From an uncultured Flavobacteriales bacterium (GTDB taxonomy: Bacteria; Bacteroidota; Bacteroidia; Flavobacteriales; Weeksellaceae), in the NCBI GenBank assembly GCA_937876095.1, contig CALFIE010000053.1:1-25082 (forward strand): a stretch of 25,082 nucleotides of DNA, written 5' to 3'. The translations under genes were made by a program, and so were the position numbers. Positions 22,998 to 25,082 of the stretch are shown here, one piece after another; position 1 is the first letter of the stretch; each line of letters starts with the position of its first letter. The notes beneath the pieces are model-generated. The model did no database searches. It was not told the DNA's origin and worked only from the letters and a program-made list of their open reading frames with translations.

Positions 22998-23810
22998 ATG
23001 AAATACAAAAATTTATCAATTTTCTTGATGGTTTTCTTTTTGTTGTCATGTAAAACAAAAGAGAAAGTTAGTGATTTAAATTACATGCAGAATATTGAAA
23101 AGATTGCTGTAGAAACGGCTGAAAGAAATTATAGTTCTACATTACAAACTGGAGATCAAATTGTTATATTGGTTTCAGCTAAAGATAAAGATGTTGCTAA
23201 TCCTTTTAATCAAAATTATTCTTCAGGTGAAATGGTACAGCAAGCACAAAATAACGGAAATGTTTTAAATCAGGGTGTTATAGTTTCTGGTCCAACTTAT
23301 ACGGTAGATTCCTTAGGAAACATTAATTTTCCTTATATCGGTCAGCTTAATACCACTGGTAAAACACTTGAAGTATTCAGAGATGAACTTACTGATGAAT
23401 TACGAAAATATATAAAAGATCCTACTGTAAATATTAGGATGGCTAATTTCAAAATCACGGTTCTTGGCGAGGTGAATAGACCAGGTGAATTTATAGTTCC
23501 AAACGGTAAAGCAACTATTCTTAATGCACTGGGAATGGCAGGAGATACAACAATTTACGGGAAAAGAGACGATATTTTGATCATACGTACTATCGACGGT
23601 GAAATTACCAAAGAAAGAATCAATATTGCAGACGCCAATTTTATGAATTCCCAATTCAATTACCTGAAACAAGGTGATGTAATATATGTAACTCCTAATG
23701 CTACTCGTGAAAAAACAGCCAAATTAGATCCAAATACGGGTCTCTATATTGGTATAGCTTCTATCGCACTTGCAGCAGCTGGAATTATTGTGACTTTGTT
23801 TAAAAAATAA
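22998..23810 (+). CDS. Wza-like polysaccharide export lipoprotein
   Basis: Outer-membrane-associated export component for capsular or exopolysaccharide, 270 residues. MKYKNLSIFLMVFFLLSC is a lipoprotein signal with lipobox LLSC and acylated C18. The Poly_export domain covers about 45-145 (LQTGDQIVILVSAKD, then YTVDSLGNINFPYIGQLNTTGKTLEVFRDEL). One SLBB domain follows at about 146-240 (FKITVLGEVNRPGEFIVPNG, then LNALGMAGD). The end is a hydrophobic helix at about 250-267 followed by KK. E. coli Wza is longer, with more SLBB repeats and an amphipathic C-terminal helix; the shorter form with a plain C-terminal helix is usual in Bacteroidota. It lies 33 bases after the dehydratase and 9 before the wzc-like gene. 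Confidence 0.92.
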   Translation: MKYKNLSIFLMVFFLLSCKTKEKVSDLNYMQNIEKIAVETAERNYSSTLQTGDQIVILVSAKDKDVANPFNQNYSSGEMVQQAQNNGNVLNQGVIVSGPTYTVDSLGNINFPYIGQLNTTGKTLEVFRDELTDELRKYIKDPTVNIRMANFKITVLGEVNRPGEFIVPNGKATILNALGMAGDTTIYGKRDDILIIRTIDGEITKERINIADANFMNSQFNYLKQGDVIYVTPNATREKTAKLDPNTGLYIGIASIALAAAGIIVTLFKK

Positions 23811-23819
23811 TTTAATTTA

Positions 23820-25082
23820 ATGAACAGTATTCCTGAAAAAAGTGTTTCCGAACTTCATATCGGTGAAATAATTAAGCCTTATGTTAAGAGATGGTATTGG
23901 TTTTTTATTGGGACTTTTCTTTCTTTATTATTGGCATATTTCTATTTCAAAACTCAACAATCTGTTTTTGAGGTTGCTTCTACAGTTCTTATAAAAGATT
24001 CTAAGCCATCTGGAAATGGCGATTTTGCTGTACTTAAAGATATTACTGGATTGGGAAGTACTAGTAGTAATGGTGTAGAAAATGAAATTGAAGTATTCAA
24101 GTCGAAAAAACTCATGCAAAAAGTTGTAAAAGAGCTTGCATTAGAAACAGATATACTTAAAAAGGAAAATTATAAAAACACAGAGCTTTTCGGTGAAACA
24201 TCACCAGTTATTGTTCATATAATTTCAGAAAAAAAAGAGAGGAAATACCCTAAAAAACCTATCAATTTAAAAATTAGTGGAGATAATTTAGAGTTAAGTA
24301 GTGGTGATATAGCACCGATAAAATCAACTTTTAATAAGACAATTGGACTTCCTTTTGCCAATATCATTATTCAAAAAAATAACGAGTATAATCCGAAAAA
24401 AACAGATGGTGTTATAAACGAAGTGCTATTAAATTTAACCCCATTAGAATTAAAAACTGATAAATTTCAATCTATCTTGGATGCTTCTTTGGTGAACAAA
24501 GAAGCAACGGTAATTAAACTTTCTATGAATTATCCTGAGATTGAAAAAGCAAAAAAAATAATCAATACTCTTGTAAATGTTTATAATGAAGAAGCTGTAG
24601 AAGATAAAAATACAGAATCTGAAAAAATTAAAAATTTTATTGAAAGTAGGATTGAACAAGTTGCTAAAGACTTAGGTGATGTTGAAAATCAAAAAGAAAA
24701 ATTTAAACAAACCAACCAAATTACTGATATTGCTACAGAAGCAGAAATTGGCCTTAAAACTTCTGCAGAAACTAGAAGTAAGCAATTAGAAATTGAATCT
24801 CAACTTGAACTTACCAATGCAATGATTAACTTTGTTTCTAAACAAGGGTCATTTCAAGTGTTACCTGTAAATGTTGGACTCAATGATCCTGCAGTTGCAT
24901 CAGGAATTTCACAATATAATCAATTAATTCTAGAAAGAAATAGACTTTTAGAAACTGCAACTACACAAAACCCTTTGGTTGTAGATGTTACAAAACAAAT
25001 TAATTATTTACGACCAACAATTTTACAAGGACTAAATAAGTCAAAAACTGGATTAGAATTGGCAAGCAATAATTATCAAAAT
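23820..25082 (+). CDS. Wzc/Wzz-like polysaccharide chain-length/export protein, 3'-partial
   Basis: Inner membrane co-polymerase that controls chain length and couples synthesis to export through the Wza-like protein. The 421 codons seen start MNSIPEKSVSELHIGEIIKPYVKRW and run off the window without a stop. The Wzz domain comes first, with the first membrane helix at about 25-42 (YWFFIGTFLSLLLAYFYF). The periplasmic part contains GVENEIEVFKSKKLMQKVV, typical of Wzc, and a long helical region from about 240 (NTLVNVYNEEAVEDKNTESEKI) to the end. The distal helix and any C-terminal tyrosine kinase domain (Walker A, Tyr cluster) lie outside, so whether this is a kinase-bearing Wzc cannot be decided here. 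Confidence 0.9.
   Translation, partial: MNSIPEKSVSELHIGEIIKPYVKRWYWFFIGTFLSLLLAYFYFKTQQSVFEVASTVLIKDSKPSGNGDFAVLKDITGLGSTSSNGVENEIEVFKSKKLMQKVVKELALETDILKKENYKNTELFGETSPVIVHIISEKKERKYPKKPINLKISGDNLELSSGDIAPIKSTFNKTIGLPFANIIIQKNNEYNPKKTDGVINEVLLNLTPLELKTDKFQSILDASLVNKEATVIKLSMNYPEIEKAKKIINTLVNVYNEEAVEDKNTESEKIKNFIESRIEQVAKDLGDVENQKEKFKQTNQITDIATEAEIGLKTSAETRSKQLEIESQLELTNAMINFVSKQGSFQVLPVNVGLNDPAVASGISQYNQLILERNRLLETATTQNPLVVDVTKQINYLRPTILQGLNKSKTGLELASNNYQN

Overview
The window is low-GC DNA whose genes all read on the + strand. It looks like Bacteroidota, class Flavobacteriia, most likely family Weeksellaceae (Chryseobacterium/Cloacibacterium type). The reasons are Nuo sequences typical of that group, a type IX secretion (T9SS) sorting domain, almost no Shine-Dalgarno sequences, TAnnTTTG-type promoter elements, and intergenic repeats of a kind I associate with flavobacterial genomes. 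The genus is not certain.

Region 1 (1-7570) is the distal half of a complex I operon: nuoH (5' end cut by the window), a 447-base gap with a long hairpin repeat, then nuoI-J-K-L-M-N. The operon ends in a clear intrinsic terminator. The first 60 bases of nuoH are about 68% GC and the next few hundred are also richer than the rest, which may be a mosaic or an assembly artefact.

Region 2 (7571-15889) is a drug-efflux type operon of YbhGFSR/CecR plan: TetR regulator, TolC-like outer membrane protein, HlyD/YbhG-like lipoprotein adaptor, two separate ABC ATPases (corresponding to the two halves of YbhF) and two ABC-2 permeases. Every gene junction after tolC carries AT-rich arrays of a 7-base unit (TTGAAAA and variants). 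At four junctions the arrays form inverted pairs. Two pairs are empty, with a short spacer. The other two enclose a gene for a four-helix-bundle protein of the 23S rRNA intervening-sequence family: one intact, one a decayed pseudogene. This filled/empty pattern suggests that the four-helix-bundle gene plus its inverted heptad arrays is a small mobile or modular cassette. It is the most unusual thing in the window.

Region 3 (16058-18329) holds a secreted T9SS cargo protein and a small secreted protein with a C-terminal motif/membrane-helix/basic tail.

Region 4 (18349-25082) is the start of a surface polysaccharide locus. It begins with a hairpin, then a PglC-like phosphoglycosyl transferase, a PglD-like acetyltransferase, a PglE-like aminotransferase, a PglF/WbpM-like dehydratase, a Wza-like export lipoprotein and a Wzc/Wzz-like chain-length protein cut by the window end. 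Together the four sugar genes could make UDP-N,N'-diacetylbacillosamine, or a close relative, and load it on undecaprenyl phosphate. Wza and Wzc would export the finished polymer.
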